Positions 54,964-63,944 of a stretch of 64,000 nucleotides of DNA are shown piece by piece. Under the pieces are notes generated by a model. That model did no database searches. It was not told the DNA's origin and was given only the letters and a program-made list of their open reading frames with translations. Both the position numbers and the translations under genes were made by a program. How positions within the stretch are numbered: the stretch's first letter is position 1; each line of letters opens with the position of its first letter. The stretch lies in the NCBI RefSeq assembly GCF_000423405.1, contig NZ_AUHX01000008.1, forward strand, positions 1 through 64,000, given 5' to 3'. The DNA is from Mesonia mobilis DSM 19841 (GTDB lineage Bacteria > Bacteroidota > Bacteroidia > Flavobacteriales > Flavobacteriaceae).

Positions 54964-54989
54964 TTAAGTCTTTTGTTCAAAAGACTTAA
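54964..54989. repeat. Perfect inverted repeat abutting the moxR -33 element
   Basis: TTAAGTCTTTTG (54964-54975) and CAAAAGACTTAA (54978-54989) are exact complements around TT. It starts three bases upstream of the -33 TTG. Because both adjacent genes point away, it is not at any gene end, and a protein-binding operator is more likely than a terminator. Confidence 0.65.
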
Positions 54990-55169
54990 CAAATGAGTTA
55001 GTGTTGCAATTTTTTTGATTTTTTTCGCTGAAGTTGGTTGCGAACTCTCTTTATAACGTAAACTATTCAGATTTAGTACTTCATGTGTTCATATCTTTAA
55101 ATTAATTTAATTATGCTCGTTTTCATTCCTGTCTAAATTGAATTACTTTTAAGCAAAAAGTATATTGTA

Positions 55170-55922
55170 ATGAATAAAACTGCCTTGATTACCGGAGCTA
55201 CCAGTGGAATAGGAAAAGCTACGGCTATAGAACTTGCTAAAGAAAATTTCAATTTAATTCTCTGCGGAAGAAGACAACAACGTTTAGACGATTTAAAAAC
55301 AGAACTTTCTAAAATTACAGATGTTCATACCTTAACTTTTGATGTTCGCCATAAAGATGAAGTAAAACAAGCTTTGGAATCGCTTCCGGAAGCATTTCAG
55401 CAAATCGATATTCTGATCAACAATGCAGGTAACGCTCACGGTTTAGACCCGATACAAGATGGAAGTACAGAAGATTGGGACGCGATGCTCGATATTAACG
55501 TAAAAGGCTTATTGTACGTGAGCAAGCAGATTATGCCACAGATGATCGAGCGCGGTAACGGACATATAATTAACATTGGCTCTACCGCCGGAAAAGAAGT
55601 TTACCCTAAAGGAAATGTGTATTGCGCCAGCAAACACGCTGTCGATGCGATTACACAAGGAATGCGAATAGACCTTAACGGAACCGGCGTGAAAGTTGGC
55701 GGCATTAATCCCGGATTGGTAGAAACCGAGTTTAGCGAAGTGCGTTTTAAAGGCAACTCTGAAAAAGCTACAAAAGTTTATCAAGGTTTTGAGCCGTTAA
55801 AACCGGAAGATATTGCAGACATTATCAAATTTGTGGTGACCAGACCTTACCACGTAAATATTGCCGACCTCATCGTGATGTGTACTGCGCAAGCTTCTTC
55901 AACCATCGTAGATAAAAAATGA
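55170..55922 (+). CDS. SDR family NAD(P)-dependent oxidoreductase
   Basis: A 250-residue classical short-chain dehydrogenase with the nucleotide motif TGATSGIGKAT, NNAGNAHG, and the catalytic Ser (INIGSTAG) and Tyr/Lys (VYCASKHAV). It is most like the YdfG/serine-3-hydroxy-acid dehydrogenase group (KVGGINPGLVETEFSEVRF). Substrates may be short hydroxy acids. The next gene starts one base after its stop. Confidence 0.92.
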   Translation: MNKTALITGATSGIGKATAIELAKENFNLILCGRRQQRLDDLKTELSKITDVHTLTFDVRHKDEVKQALESLPEAFQQIDILINNAGNAHGLDPIQDGSTEDWDAMLDINVKGLLYVSKQIMPQMIERGNGHIINIGSTAGKEVYPKGNVYCASKHAVDAITQGMRIDLNGTGVKVGGINPGLVETEFSEVRFKGNSEKATKVYQGFEPLKPEDIADIIKFVVTRPYHVNIADLIVMCTAQASSTIVDKK

Positions 55923-55923
55923 T

Positions 55924-57057
55924 ATGATTAACAAGCGCTTGCTCATTAAAAATCTTTTAGCTCATAACGATGAGAATAGTTTTTATGACAAAAAGCGCAG
56001 GTTAAATCTTGGCGAAAAAGAAGGAAAAGCAAAGTTTCTAAAACACGTTTGTGCACTTGCCAACAGTAATCCGTTTAACAACAGCTACATTGTGGTTGGT
56101 GTTGAAGATCGTGACAATAGTATTGTTGGTGTCGATTTTTTTGATGATAGTAAAATTCAGAATCTAGTGAATGCTTATCTTAAGAATCCGCCTAATATCA
56201 CTTACGAAAATATTCTTTTTCCGCATTTACCAAACGATCAAGTAGTTGGCTTAGTAATTATTAGAGCAAATCACGGACGCGTTTGTAGCCTTCGGAAAAA
56301 CATTTGGAAATACTATGGCGGCGCAGTATTTTTTAGAGACGGCAGCATTAGTATGCCTAAAGATTTCGGCATCGATCTAACCGATAGAAATTCTAAAATC
56401 GTAGCTTCTATTGAAAGTCATTCACAAAACACCATTGAGTATACGCTTGATGGTGTTTTCGATTTTATGCAGAAAAACAGGGATTATCATCCTACGTATA
56501 AAGTTTTTCAAGAGTATTTTGTGGTCTGTTGGGCCGGCAAAGAAAAGGTAGTCAAAGATCAAAAATATTACAGCCGCGTTAATATTGAATTGATCAACGA
56601 GCAGGTAAAATTATTTTATTCAGATCTAGATGAAATAAGTATCTTTTTTGCTCCCGATGAATTTAAAATTATTGAATATGTGTATCTCGGTTTGTATGAA
56701 AACTACCATTATTATCCGCTGGAAGAAGTAAAAATCCGCTTCAAAAATAATATGAGTTACGAGATTGAAAGTAAGATTTTATTTGAAGCGCCACAGTTCC
56801 CAAAGAAAACTTTATATCATATTTACAACAGTAATTCAGCTTTAATAAATAAGCTTTCAAAAAATCTCACCTTAAAACCTTCCGAAGAAAAAGACATCAA
56901 GCGTTTACCAGACACCTTACTCTTATGTTACCTCAACGGTATCGAAAAAGCTCACGACAAGCTTGAAGGCGCCAAAGTATATTTAAAAAAATATCCGCAA
57001 ACCTATCAACGCTTAAAAGATAACTTACGTATCTTACGAAAAGTGAGGTATAATTAA
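55924..57057 (+). CDS. AlbA_2/Schlafen-type domain protein
   Basis: A 377-residue soluble protein. Residues ~25-160 match the AlbA_2 domain of bacterial Schlafen-related proteins (GEKEGKAKFLKHVCALANS; SYIVVGVEDRDNSIVGVDFFD). The remaining ~215 residues have no recognised domain, and no helicase or winged-helix motif is seen. Such proteins may act in nucleic acid binding or regulation. It is one base after the SDR gene, so they share a transcript, but a functional link is not evident. Confidence 0.82.
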   Translation: MINKRLLIKNLLAHNDENSFYDKKRRLNLGEKEGKAKFLKHVCALANSNPFNNSYIVVGVEDRDNSIVGVDFFDDSKIQNLVNAYLKNPPNITYENILFPHLPNDQVVGLVIIRANHGRVCSLRKNIWKYYGGAVFFRDGSISMPKDFGIDLTDRNSKIVASIESHSQNTIEYTLDGVFDFMQKNRDYHPTYKVFQEYFVVCWAGKEKVVKDQKYYSRVNIELINEQVKLFYSDLDEISIFFAPDEFKIIEYVYLGLYENYHYYPLEEVKIRFKNNMSYEIESKILFEAPQFPKKTLYHIYNSNSALINKLSKNLTLKPSEEKDIKRLPDTLLLCYLNGIEKAHDKLEGAKVYLKKYPQTYQRLKDNLRILRKVRYN

Positions 57058-57126
57058 GTATTTAAATCTATGTTAATCTGAATCCCTTATGAGTAAACTT
57101 AACTTGGATGTTGTAATTTTACTCCA

Positions 57127-57852
57127 ATGAAAAGATTTGCAATAGGAGATATTCACGGCGGACTCAAAGCGCTGCAACAAGTATTAGAACGAGCAAAAAT
57201 CACCCCGCAAGATCAACTCATTTTCTTGGGCGATTATGTGGATGGGTGGAGTGATTCTGCCAACGTTATTTCATTTTTAATTGAACTTTCTCAGACACAC
57301 AATTGTATTTTTATACGAGGGAACCACGACGATCTAGTTCATCATTGGTTAAAAAACGACGAACAAAACGAAAATTGGCTTAAGCACGGCGGGCAATCGA
57401 GTAAAGATGCGTATTCTCGATTAACTAACACTGAAATTGAAGAACATAAAAGTTTCTTTAGTAATCTTGAAAATTATTACATCGACCAAAGCAACAATCT
57501 TTTTGTGCACGCAGGTTTTGCTAATATTCACGGACCTCAAAATGAATATGAACCTTATATGGTTTATTGGGATCGAACCCTTTGGGAAATGGCGCTTTCT
57601 TTAGACAAAAACCTAAAACCTGACGATCTTTTTTACCCGAAGCGTTTAAAATTATTTAATGAAATTTTTATCGGTCACACACCGGTGACCAGAATTAACA
57701 AAACCAAACCGGTAAACGCCGCCAATATTTGGAATGTAGATACCGGCGCCGCTTTTAAAGGACCGCTAACGATGTTGAATGTCGACACTAAAGAAATTAT
57801 ACAAAGTGATCCCGTTCACGAACTTTACCCTAACGAATCTGGAAGAAATTAA
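57127..57852 (+). CDS. PPP-family metallophosphoesterase (serine/threonine phosphatase-like)
   Basis: A 241-residue protein with all PPP metal-binding motifs: GDIHGGL, LGDYVDGW and RGNHDDL, followed by a later GHTPV. It is close to bacterial PrpA/PrpB-like or Ap4A-type phosphatases; the true substrate (phosphoprotein or dinucleotide) cannot be told. It is followed six bases later by a small outer membrane barrel gene. Confidence 0.93.
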   Translation: MKRFAIGDIHGGLKALQQVLERAKITPQDQLIFLGDYVDGWSDSANVISFLIELSQTHNCIFIRGNHDDLVHHWLKNDEQNENWLKHGGQSSKDAYSRLTNTEIEEHKSFFSNLENYYIDQSNNLFVHAGFANIHGPQNEYEPYMVYWDRTLWEMALSLDKNLKPDDLFYPKRLKLFNEIFIGHTPVTRINKTKPVNAANIWNVDTGAAFKGPLTMLNVDTKEIIQSDPVHELYPNESGRN

Positions 57853-57858
57853 ATTATC

Positions 57859-58410
57859 ATGAAAAAAGTATACCTATTATTCAGCCTTATTTTAGCTACA
57901 ACATTTGCAAAAGCTCAAACTGAAGAATATCCTAAAAACGAAGTAAAACTAAATATCGCCAACACGATTGCGATAGCTTCAGTAGAATTTGGTTACGAAC
58001 GTTTTATCGGTTTTAACCAATCGGTAGAAGTAAAAGGACTTATTAACGACCGCATTAATTACCATAGTGAAAGCGGCTCTAGAGATTTCAACACCAATAG
58101 CATCAAACTCGGTTACAACTACTATTTTGACCAAGAGAAAGCAGGTGCGGGCATTTACGCCAATCCTTTTGTAAAATACCGCTTTGGTGATTTTACTCAA
58201 GACCGAACAATCGAAGGGCAAACCGTTACTATCGAAACCGATATGAATACATTTATGGTTGGTCTCGGAGCCGGTTATAAATGGAACTTCGGTAACAAAT
58301 TTGTGCTTGGACCATTTGTAAATATTGCACGTAATTTTAGCGAAGAAGTAAAAGAACGTTTTTCTGCGATCGAATTTAATGCGGGTTTTAATGTAGGTTA
58401 TCGTTTTTAA
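57859..58410 (+). CDS. Small outer membrane beta-barrel protein (DUF3575-like)
   Basis: A 183-residue protein with a signal peptide (ends TFAKAQ) and alternating beta strands ending in VGYRF, as in eight-stranded barrels. Motifs such as LGYNYYFDQ and VGLGAGYKWNFG fit OmpW/DUF3575-type proteins. It has no paired gene to suggest a ligand. It is six bases after the phosphatase gene. Confidence 0.8.
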   Translation: MKKVYLLFSLILATTFAKAQTEEYPKNEVKLNIANTIAIASVEFGYERFIGFNQSVEVKGLINDRINYHSESGSRDFNTNSIKLGYNYYFDQEKAGAGIYANPFVKYRFGDFTQDRTIEGQTVTIETDMNTFMVGLGAGYKWNFGNKFVLGPFVNIARNFSEEVKERFSAIEFNAGFNVGYRF

Positions 58411-58469
58411 TCACTGAAATTGCTTCTGTTTCTCAAGTAAAGAATTATTTTTGCTGAAATTTTTAGAAA

Positions 58470-59054
58470 ATGAGCGTACTTGAAAAACGATTAACAGACC
58501 GTAGTGGTAACAAATGTGAATTATGTGGTTACGAACACGACTTACAGATCTATCAGGTACCGCCAACTTCTGAAGGTACTTTAGACGATTCGATCTATGC
58601 TTGTAAGAATTGTGTAGCGCAAATCGAAGATCCAGAAAAAGTAGATCCTAATCACTGGCGTTGTTTAAACGAAAGTATGTGGAGCGAACATTTACCGGTG
58701 CAAATCGTGGCCTGGCGAATGCTGAATCGCTTACGCAGCGAAGGCTGGCCGCAGGATTTATTAGATATGATGTATCTGGATGAAGAAGCTTTAGCCTGGG
58801 CAAAATCTACCGAAGAAACCGAAGATGAAGCTGAAAAAATTATCCATAAAGACAGCAACGGAAACATTCTGGCAGATGGCGACTCGGTTGTACTTATCAA
58901 AGATTTGGATGTAAAAGGCGCAAATTTTACGGCAAAACGTGGTACTGCCGTTCATCGTATTTCACTGGTTTGGGATAATGCTGAACAAATTGAAGGTCGT
59001 GTTGAAGGACAGCAGATTGTGATCCTTACGCAATACGTAAAGAAAACTAAGTAG
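58470..59054 (+). CDS. PhnA domain protein
   Basis: A 194-residue cytoplasmic protein with an N-terminal zinc ribbon (CELCGYEHDL; YACKNCVAQI), a central helical section and a C-terminal PhnA/SH3-like domain (DGDSVVLIKDLDVKGANF). Despite the name, PhnA family proteins are not shown to act on phosphonates in most species; no phn genes are nearby. The N-terminal cysteines are intact. Confidence 0.88.
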   Translation: MSVLEKRLTDRSGNKCELCGYEHDLQIYQVPPTSEGTLDDSIYACKNCVAQIEDPEKVDPNHWRCLNESMWSEHLPVQIVAWRMLNRLRSEGWPQDLLDMMYLDEEALAWAKSTEETEDEAEKIIHKDSNGNILADGDSVVLIKDLDVKGANFTAKRGTAVHRISLVWDNAEQIEGRVEGQQIVILTQYVKKTK

Positions 59055-59475
59055 CCAAAAACTATTTGATTACAAACACTTTATAAATAGGAATATTTTT
59101 CGCAGTTCTAGATCAAGTACAAGTACCAAACCTCTTTCCACATAGAAAAGCAAAATCTTGAAGATTACACCTTGTAATCGAAGATGCAACAGAGTTAGAG
59201 TTAATCAAGCTCAGGATAATAATATCTCCCAAGAAACTCTTTATGTCCTGCGATTGCATTTTTTAAATTTTCATTTTTAAGGTTGAAGCTGTTAATAACA
59301 ATTAAAAAAACAGAATAAGTAGGAATTACAGAATTTTTCAGTTAAAAGTGAAGAAAACATCAAATTTCATAATTTAGAAAAATAGGGTACTATATAATTC
59401 TAATATTTTTTAGCTTTCAACAATTAACCAAAAGAACTTTTATTACTTTAAGATTAAGCAAATTTTTAAAAATAA
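59055..59475. other. 421-base intergenic gap with a possible gene remnant
   Basis: AT-rich. On the minus strand a 46-codon open stretch ends at 59201 with the sequence NAIAGHKEFLGRYYYPELD, which reads like a protein C-terminus, but it has no ATG and a stop codon precedes it. A small hairpin (GATTACACCTTGTAATC) occurs near 59163-59179. No promoter or full gene is recognised. Confidence 0.4.
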
Positions 59476-60951
59476 ATGTTACAATATCAGCTCAGCTCAT
59501 ACAAAATAAGTACCGATCACGAACTCTTAGATAAAGAAAATCATATTACGTTCGAAGTACGAAAAATTTTGGAAGAAATTCAACCCGATGTTTTAAAAGG
59601 CAAAAGTCATCTATTAAAAAGACTACCAAGACTCATTAAGCAAAATCCTCGAGTTCCTGTATTTAAAAACCTATTGGCAACTTTGCATAATGAACGTGGA
59701 GAAAAAGAACAGGCTTTTAAGGCTAATCGTTGGCTCGTAAAAGAACATCCTAATTATCTTTTTGGTCGACTTAATTTAGCGGTAGAATATCTTGATACAG
59801 CACCAGAAAAAATCCCGTCAATTTTAGGAGAATCAATGGAGTTGAAAGCGCTTTACCCAAACCGAGAAGAATTTCATATTGAAGAATTTATCGCATTCAA
59901 TCAAATTGCAGCTTTATATTTTTTAGCAACCAACGATTTCCCTCAAGCTCAAATACGTTTAGAAATGATGCAAGGCATTGCTCCTGAGCATCCCAAAACA
60001 AACTATTTACAGGAACGAATACAACAGTTTAAATTAACCGAACATTCGGAAAATAAAAATCCCGAGAATCAAGATAAAATGCAAGCTCATCAAGCCCCAA
60101 AATTTAATTTTCCATTACAAATGCAATGGTTGTACGAAGAAGATTACGACTTCCCTAAAAATAAAATAGCTACTATTTTACGCTTAGATCGAAAACCGCT
60201 TATAGAAGATTTAAAAAAAGTACTTCAAGACAGCATTCTCCGCTTTAATTATTTTTCAGAAGAAGACGAGATCGATTTTCTTTTATTTCCCATACACGCC
60301 ATCTTTTTTTTAGAGGAATTGGAAGCCGAAGAAGCACTCCCAGAAATTTTAGAAGTATTAGCACAAAATGAAGAATATTATGAAATTATATTTGGCGATT
60401 TTATCAATGAAATCGTAAATTCTATCGTCTACAGTTTTGGAGAGCATCATCTAGACCAATTTTTTAGTTTCTTAGAACAGCCTAGTATTTACACTTTTTC
60501 CAAGTCTTACATTTCTGAAGCAATGCTTTTATTACTGAAAGAAAAACCAAACCTCGAAGAAAAAGTTCAAGCTCATTATAAAAGTCTTTTAGAAACATTG
60601 ATTGAAAAGAAAGATGATAAAACTTTGGTAGATCAATTGGCTTACGGACTCATAATTTCAGACATCGTAGAATTACGGATGAACGCTTTATATCCTGAAA
60701 TCAAAAAACTTTACCAACTCGATTTAGTTGCCGAAGATGTTTGCGGAACTATTGAAGAAGTAGAAGAAGATATTTTTAGCGACCCCGATCTCGATCAAAA
60801 AGATTACAGCCTTCCAAAAGGATCAATTTATAAAAAATATGAAATCTGGAAAAAAGACTACGAGGAGTTTCTTGAAAATGAGTTTAAAGACTTAGAAGAT
60901 GAATTTGGCGATAACTTCTTTGATGATTTTGATGAGGATGATGATTTTTAA
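59476..60951 (+). CDS. Large TPR/HEAT-like cytoplasmic protein
   Basis: A 491-residue protein with no signal peptide. The N-terminal ~190 residues contain TPR-like helices (LLATLHNERGEKEQAFKANR; YLFGRLNLAVEYLDTAPEKI). A charged linker follows, then a HEAT-like alpha region (~230-440, FFLEELEAEEALPEILEVLA) resembling DUF1186 proteins, and an extremely acidic tail (EFGDNFFDDFDEDDDF). The function is unknown. It is not close to any partner and is followed by a strong terminator. Confidence 0.78.
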   Translation: MLQYQLSSYKISTDHELLDKENHITFEVRKILEEIQPDVLKGKSHLLKRLPRLIKQNPRVPVFKNLLATLHNERGEKEQAFKANRWLVKEHPNYLFGRLNLAVEYLDTAPEKIPSILGESMELKALYPNREEFHIEEFIAFNQIAALYFLATNDFPQAQIRLEMMQGIAPEHPKTNYLQERIQQFKLTEHSENKNPENQDKMQAHQAPKFNFPLQMQWLYEEDYDFPKNKIATILRLDRKPLIEDLKKVLQDSILRFNYFSEEDEIDFLLFPIHAIFFLEELEAEEALPEILEVLAQNEEYYEIIFGDFINEIVNSIVYSFGEHHLDQFFSFLEQPSIYTFSKSYISEAMLLLLKEKPNLEEKVQAHYKSLLETLIEKKDDKTLVDQLAYGLIISDIVELRMNALYPEIKKLYQLDLVAEDVCGTIEEVEEDIFSDPDLDQKDYSLPKGSIYKKYEIWKKDYEEFLENEFKDLEDEFGDNFFDDFDEDDDF

Positions 60952-60976
60952 AAAAATCACAACACCTCCACACTAA

Positions 60977-61013
60977 AAAACCTCACAAGTTTTAAAAACT
61001 TGTGAGGTTTTAT
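60977..61013. terminator. Bidirectional hairpin terminator
   Basis: CCTCACAAGT (60981-60990) pairs with ACTTGTGAGG (60998-61007), flanked by A and T runs on both sides. It lies between the TPR/HEAT-like gene and the convergent aldehyde dehydrogenase. Confidence 0.92.
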
Positions 61014-61048
61014 CTTATTTCTAACTTCTAAAATCTCAGATCTAAATA

Positions 61049-62602
61049 CTATAAATCGAATTTGATTCCTTGTGCTAAAGGTAATTCTGTGGTGTAATTA
61101 ATTGTATTGGTTTGTCTACGCATATAGACTTTCCAGGCATCAGAGCCAGATTCACGACCGCCACCGGTTTCTTTCTCACCACCAAAAGCACCACCAATTT
61201 CTGCTCCGGACGTTCCAATATTTACATTCGCAATTCCACAATCTGAACCTTCAACCGATAAGAAACGTTCGGCTTCTCGTAAATTATTCGTCATAATTGC
61301 TGAAGAAAGTCCCTGACGAACGCCGTTTTGTAATTCTAGCGCGTTACTCACATCGCCTTTGTACTTCATAATATAAAGTACCGGTGCAAAAGTTTCGTGT
61401 TGTACGATTTCAAAATGATTCTCAGCTTCAGCAATTGCAGGTTTTACATAGCAACCGCTCTCGTAACCTTCGCCCTCTAAAACGCCACCTTCTACTAAAA
61501 CTTTTCCGCCTTCTTCAACCACTTTCTCTAAAGCAGCCTGGTATTTTTTTACCGCATCTTTATCGATTAACGGTCCAACGTGATTATTTTCATCTAACGG
61601 ATTCCCGATCTTAATTTGCTGGTAAGCATCTACGATCGCATTTTTCACTTTATCGTAGACATCTTCGTGCACAATTAATCTTCGCGTAGAAGTACAACGC
61701 TGTCCGCAAGTTCCTACAGCGCCAAAAACCGCACCGATCACGGTATTTTTAATATTCGCATCTGGCGTAACGATAATCGCATTGTTTCCTCCTAACTCTA
61801 AAAGCGATTTCCCTAAACGGCCGGCAACTTCTTTCGCTACGGTTTTTCCCATTCGAGTAGAACCTGTTGCAGAAATTAGCGGAATTCGCTCATCTTTCGT
61901 CATCAACTCGCCTACTTTATAATCACCGGTGATCAAACAGGAAATACCTTCTGGCACTCCGTTATCAGAAAACACGCGAGCAGCGATATTTTGGCAAGCT
62001 ACCGAGGTAAGCGGAGTTTTCTCTGATCCTTTCCAGATACAAGCGTCACCACAAACCCAGGCTAGAGCCGTATTCCAAGACCAAACTGCCACCGGAAAGT
62101 TAAAAGCTGAAATGATCCCAACCACGCCAAGCGGATGATACTGCTCGTACATTCTGTGTCCGGGACGTTCAGAATGCATTGTTAAACCGTGTAATTGTCG
62201 TGATAATCCTACTGCAAAATCACAGATATCGATCATCTCCTGAACTTCGCCTAAACCTTCCTGGTACGATTTTCCCATTTCGTAAGAAACCAGTTTTCCC
62301 AATGGTTCTTTCAATCGACGTAATTCGTCATTAAATTTTCTAACAATTTCACCTCGTTGTGGAGCCGGCATTGTTCGCCATTCCTTAAAGCCATTTTCTG
62401 CCGTATTGATCACTTTTTCGTAATCCTCAGGTGTGGTGGCTTTTACTTTTCCTATCAAAGCACCATCAACCGGAGAATAAGATTCGATAATTTCTCCGCC
62501 AGAAAAGAAATCTTTCCCGGTCGAAGTTCCATTGTTTATATCTTGAAGCCCTAATTCTTCTAAGGCTTTATCGATTCCAAAATCTTTTGCGATTTGACTC
62601 AT
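61049..62602 (-). CDS. Aldehyde dehydrogenase, ALDH7 (aminoadipate-semialdehyde type)
   Basis: A 517-residue NAD(P)-dependent aldehyde dehydrogenase. It has the antiquitin/ALDH7-like YHPLGVVGIISAFNFPVAVW start of the Rossmann core, SLLELGGNNAI (catalytic Glu) and GTCGQRCTSTRR (catalytic Cys). ALDH7 enzymes oxidise alpha-aminoadipate semialdehyde in lysine breakdown. Two bp-level signals sit in its 5' region (a -7 box and a palindrome). Whether it feeds lysine degradation here is inferred from family alone; the next gene is a kynurenine pathway enzyme. Confidence 0.9.
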   Translation of the reverse strand: MSQIAKDFGIDKALEELGLQDINNGTSTGKDFFSGGEIIESYSPVDGALIGKVKATTPEDYEKVINTAENGFKEWRTMPAPQRGEIVRKFNDELRRLKEPLGKLVSYEMGKSYQEGLGEVQEMIDICDFAVGLSRQLHGLTMHSERPGHRMYEQYHPLGVVGIISAFNFPVAVWSWNTALAWVCGDACIWKGSEKTPLTSVACQNIAARVFSDNGVPEGISCLITGDYKVGELMTKDERIPLISATGSTRMGKTVAKEVAGRLGKSLLELGGNNAIIVTPDANIKNTVIGAVFGAVGTCGQRCTSTRRLIVHEDVYDKVKNAIVDAYQQIKIGNPLDENNHVGPLIDKDAVKKYQAALEKVVEEGGKVLVEGGVLEGEGYESGCYVKPAIAEAENHFEIVQHETFAPVLYIMKYKGDVSNALELQNGVRQGLSSAIMTNNLREAERFLSVEGSDCGIANVNIGTSGAEIGGAFGGEKETGGGRESGSDAWKVYMRRQTNTINYTTELPLAQGIKFDL

Positions 62603-62650
62603 TAATATAATAAATTTTAGTTTTATGGTAATTTTTAAAGTCTACTAAAA

Positions 62651-62670
62651 GTGAAATATGAATATTTCAC
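62651..62670. repeat. Perfect inverted repeat in the ALDH leader
   Basis: GTGAAATAT (62651-62659) and ATATTTCAC (62662-62670) are exact complements around GA, between the candidate -7 box and the ALDH start codon. The short two-base centre fits a dimeric regulator site better than an RNA hairpin. Confidence 0.55.
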
Positions 62671-62721
62671 AATATTTTGCCTAAAATAAAAATTTTATAT
62701 CAAATAAAAGATTTCTTGATT

Positions 62722-62729
62722 CAAAGATA
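62722..62729 (-). promoter_or_regulatory. Candidate -7 box TATCTTTG for the aldehyde dehydrogenase
   Basis: TATCTTTG on the minus strand, 120 bases before the ATG at 62602. It fits TAnnTTTG but has no clear -33 TTG. The inverted repeat at 62651-62670 lies downstream of it. Confidence 0.45.
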
Positions 62730-62776
62730 TCGTTAAATAGATATATAACTTCATTTTAAATTATAACGGAATTATA

Positions 62777-62784
62777 TATGTTTG
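62777..62784 (+). promoter_or_regulatory. Candidate -7 box TATGTTTG for the small membrane protein
   Basis: TATGTTTG on the plus strand, 25 bases before the ATG at 62809. Confidence 0.45.
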
Positions 62785-62808
62785 TAATTACATAAACTTT
62801 ATTTATCA

Positions 62809-63324
62809 ATGGTAAATCATATCGAGGAGGAAGTCGAGCAATTTAAAATTGCCAAGATCGCTGAAACCGAATTAAAACTAGAACAATTTCAGAATGCCTA
62901 TCAGGAAATAAATGAAAATATAGCTATAAAAATCTCTAAAAATGCAACCTTTAATTTATTTAGGGTTGTATTCATATTGCTATCTCTATTTTTATTTGCT
63001 CTCGGGGTATACTGTTTTTTCCCAGGAGAATTCATTTTATTAATGGAAGAGAATGGCGAATCATTTAATTCAGAAGAAAAAAATATTATCGTGTTAGTTT
63101 TTAAAGCTTTAAGGTATGTATTCTTTTCAACAGCTGTTGTACTATACTTTGTCTCTTACTTATTAAAACTAAATAATAGAAAAAGAAATACTATTTATTC
63201 CCTTTCTCATTTACTCGAAGAAATGATATCATTTTTAGATAAGTCTTCTAAAGATGAAAAGATTAAATACGAACAGTATCTAGATTATTTAGCAGAAAAC
63301 AGACGCTCATCTTCCGCTAAATAA
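62809..63324 (+). CDS. Hypothetical two-helix membrane protein
   Basis: A 171-residue protein with an N-terminal Glu-rich helical stretch (IEEEVEQFKIAKIAETELKL), two hydrophobic helices (~50-70, FRVVFILLSLFLFALGVYCF; ~102-124), and a charged C-terminal helix. No domain was recognised. It is convergent with the HAAO gene 15 bases away and divergent from the aldehyde dehydrogenase. The function is unknown. Confidence 0.7.
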   Translation: MVNHIEEEVEQFKIAKIAETELKLEQFQNAYQEINENIAIKISKNATFNLFRVVFILLSLFLFALGVYCFFPGEFILLMEENGESFNSEEKNIIVLVFKALRYVFFSTAVVLYFVSYLLKLNNRKRNTIYSLSHLLEEMISFLDKSSKDEKIKYEQYLDYLAENRRSSSAK

Positions 63325-63339
63325 TTGATCTTGTTGAAA

Positions 63340-63882
63340 TTACTCCTCTTCAGCAACAAAACGTTTATCAACAGGCATTACTTCTCCGCAATGATCACAC
63401 GTTCTTAACTCTTCACTTGCATAAAAGTATTTAAAATGTTTTAAGAAATCTTTTTCAATATCGTGTAACGGGAAGTAAACTTCATACAATTTATGGTTGC
63501 AATTGTCGCAGAACCACAGTAAACCATCTTTACCTTCAAGATGCGCACGTTTACGCTCGACCACCAAACCGATCGATCCTTCTTGTCTTGCCGGAGAATG
63601 CGGAACGCTCGCCGGATGCAAATACATATCTCCCGGACCTAATTTCATCGTTTTCTTTTCTCCATCTTCCTGAATATGCACTTCAATATTACCTTCTAAC
63701 TGATAAAACAATTCTTCCGTTTCATTGTAATGGTAATCCTTTCTGGCATTGGGACCGGCAACGATCATCACAATATAATCACCGGCATCTTTGTATAAAT
63801 TTTTATTGCCAACAGGCGGCTTTAACGTATCTCTGTTTTCTTCAACCCATTGGTGAAGATTAAATGGTTTTTGGATAGCCAT
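63340..63882 (-). CDS. 3-Hydroxyanthranilate 3,4-dioxygenase
   Basis: HAAO opens 3-hydroxyanthranilate in the kynurenine route from tryptophan to quinolinate and NAD. The 180-residue cupin has the iron ligands His51, Glu57 and His95 and the substrate residues Arg47 and Arg99. A C-terminal rubredoxin-like four-cysteine site (CDNC, CDHC) also matches bacterial family members. Other kynurenine genes are not visible in this window; they may lie beyond the right edge. Confidence 0.95.
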   Translation of the reverse strand: MAIQKPFNLHQWVEENRDTLKPPVGNKNLYKDAGDYIVMIVAGPNARKDYHYNETEELFYQLEGNIEVHIQEDGEKKTMKLGPGDMYLHPASVPHSPARQEGSIGLVVERKRAHLEGKDGLLWFCDNCNHKLYEVYFPLHDIEKDFLKHFKYFYASEELRTCDHCGEVMPVDKRFVAEEE

Positions 63883-63944
63883 AATTTTAAATTTTTAAAC
63901 ACTTAAAGTTACATATTTTAGCGCTATCTCTTCAGTATTCTAAT

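Larger units (their letters stand above)
54824..55169. other. Intergenic region between moxR and the SDR gene
   Basis: A 346-base divergent region. It holds a leader for moxR (with GACTTGGCAAAGTC-like palindrome near 54865), the moxR promoter, a perfect inverted repeat at 54964-54989, and ~150 bases before the SDR gene without clear further signals. No short gene was recognised. Confidence 0.6.
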
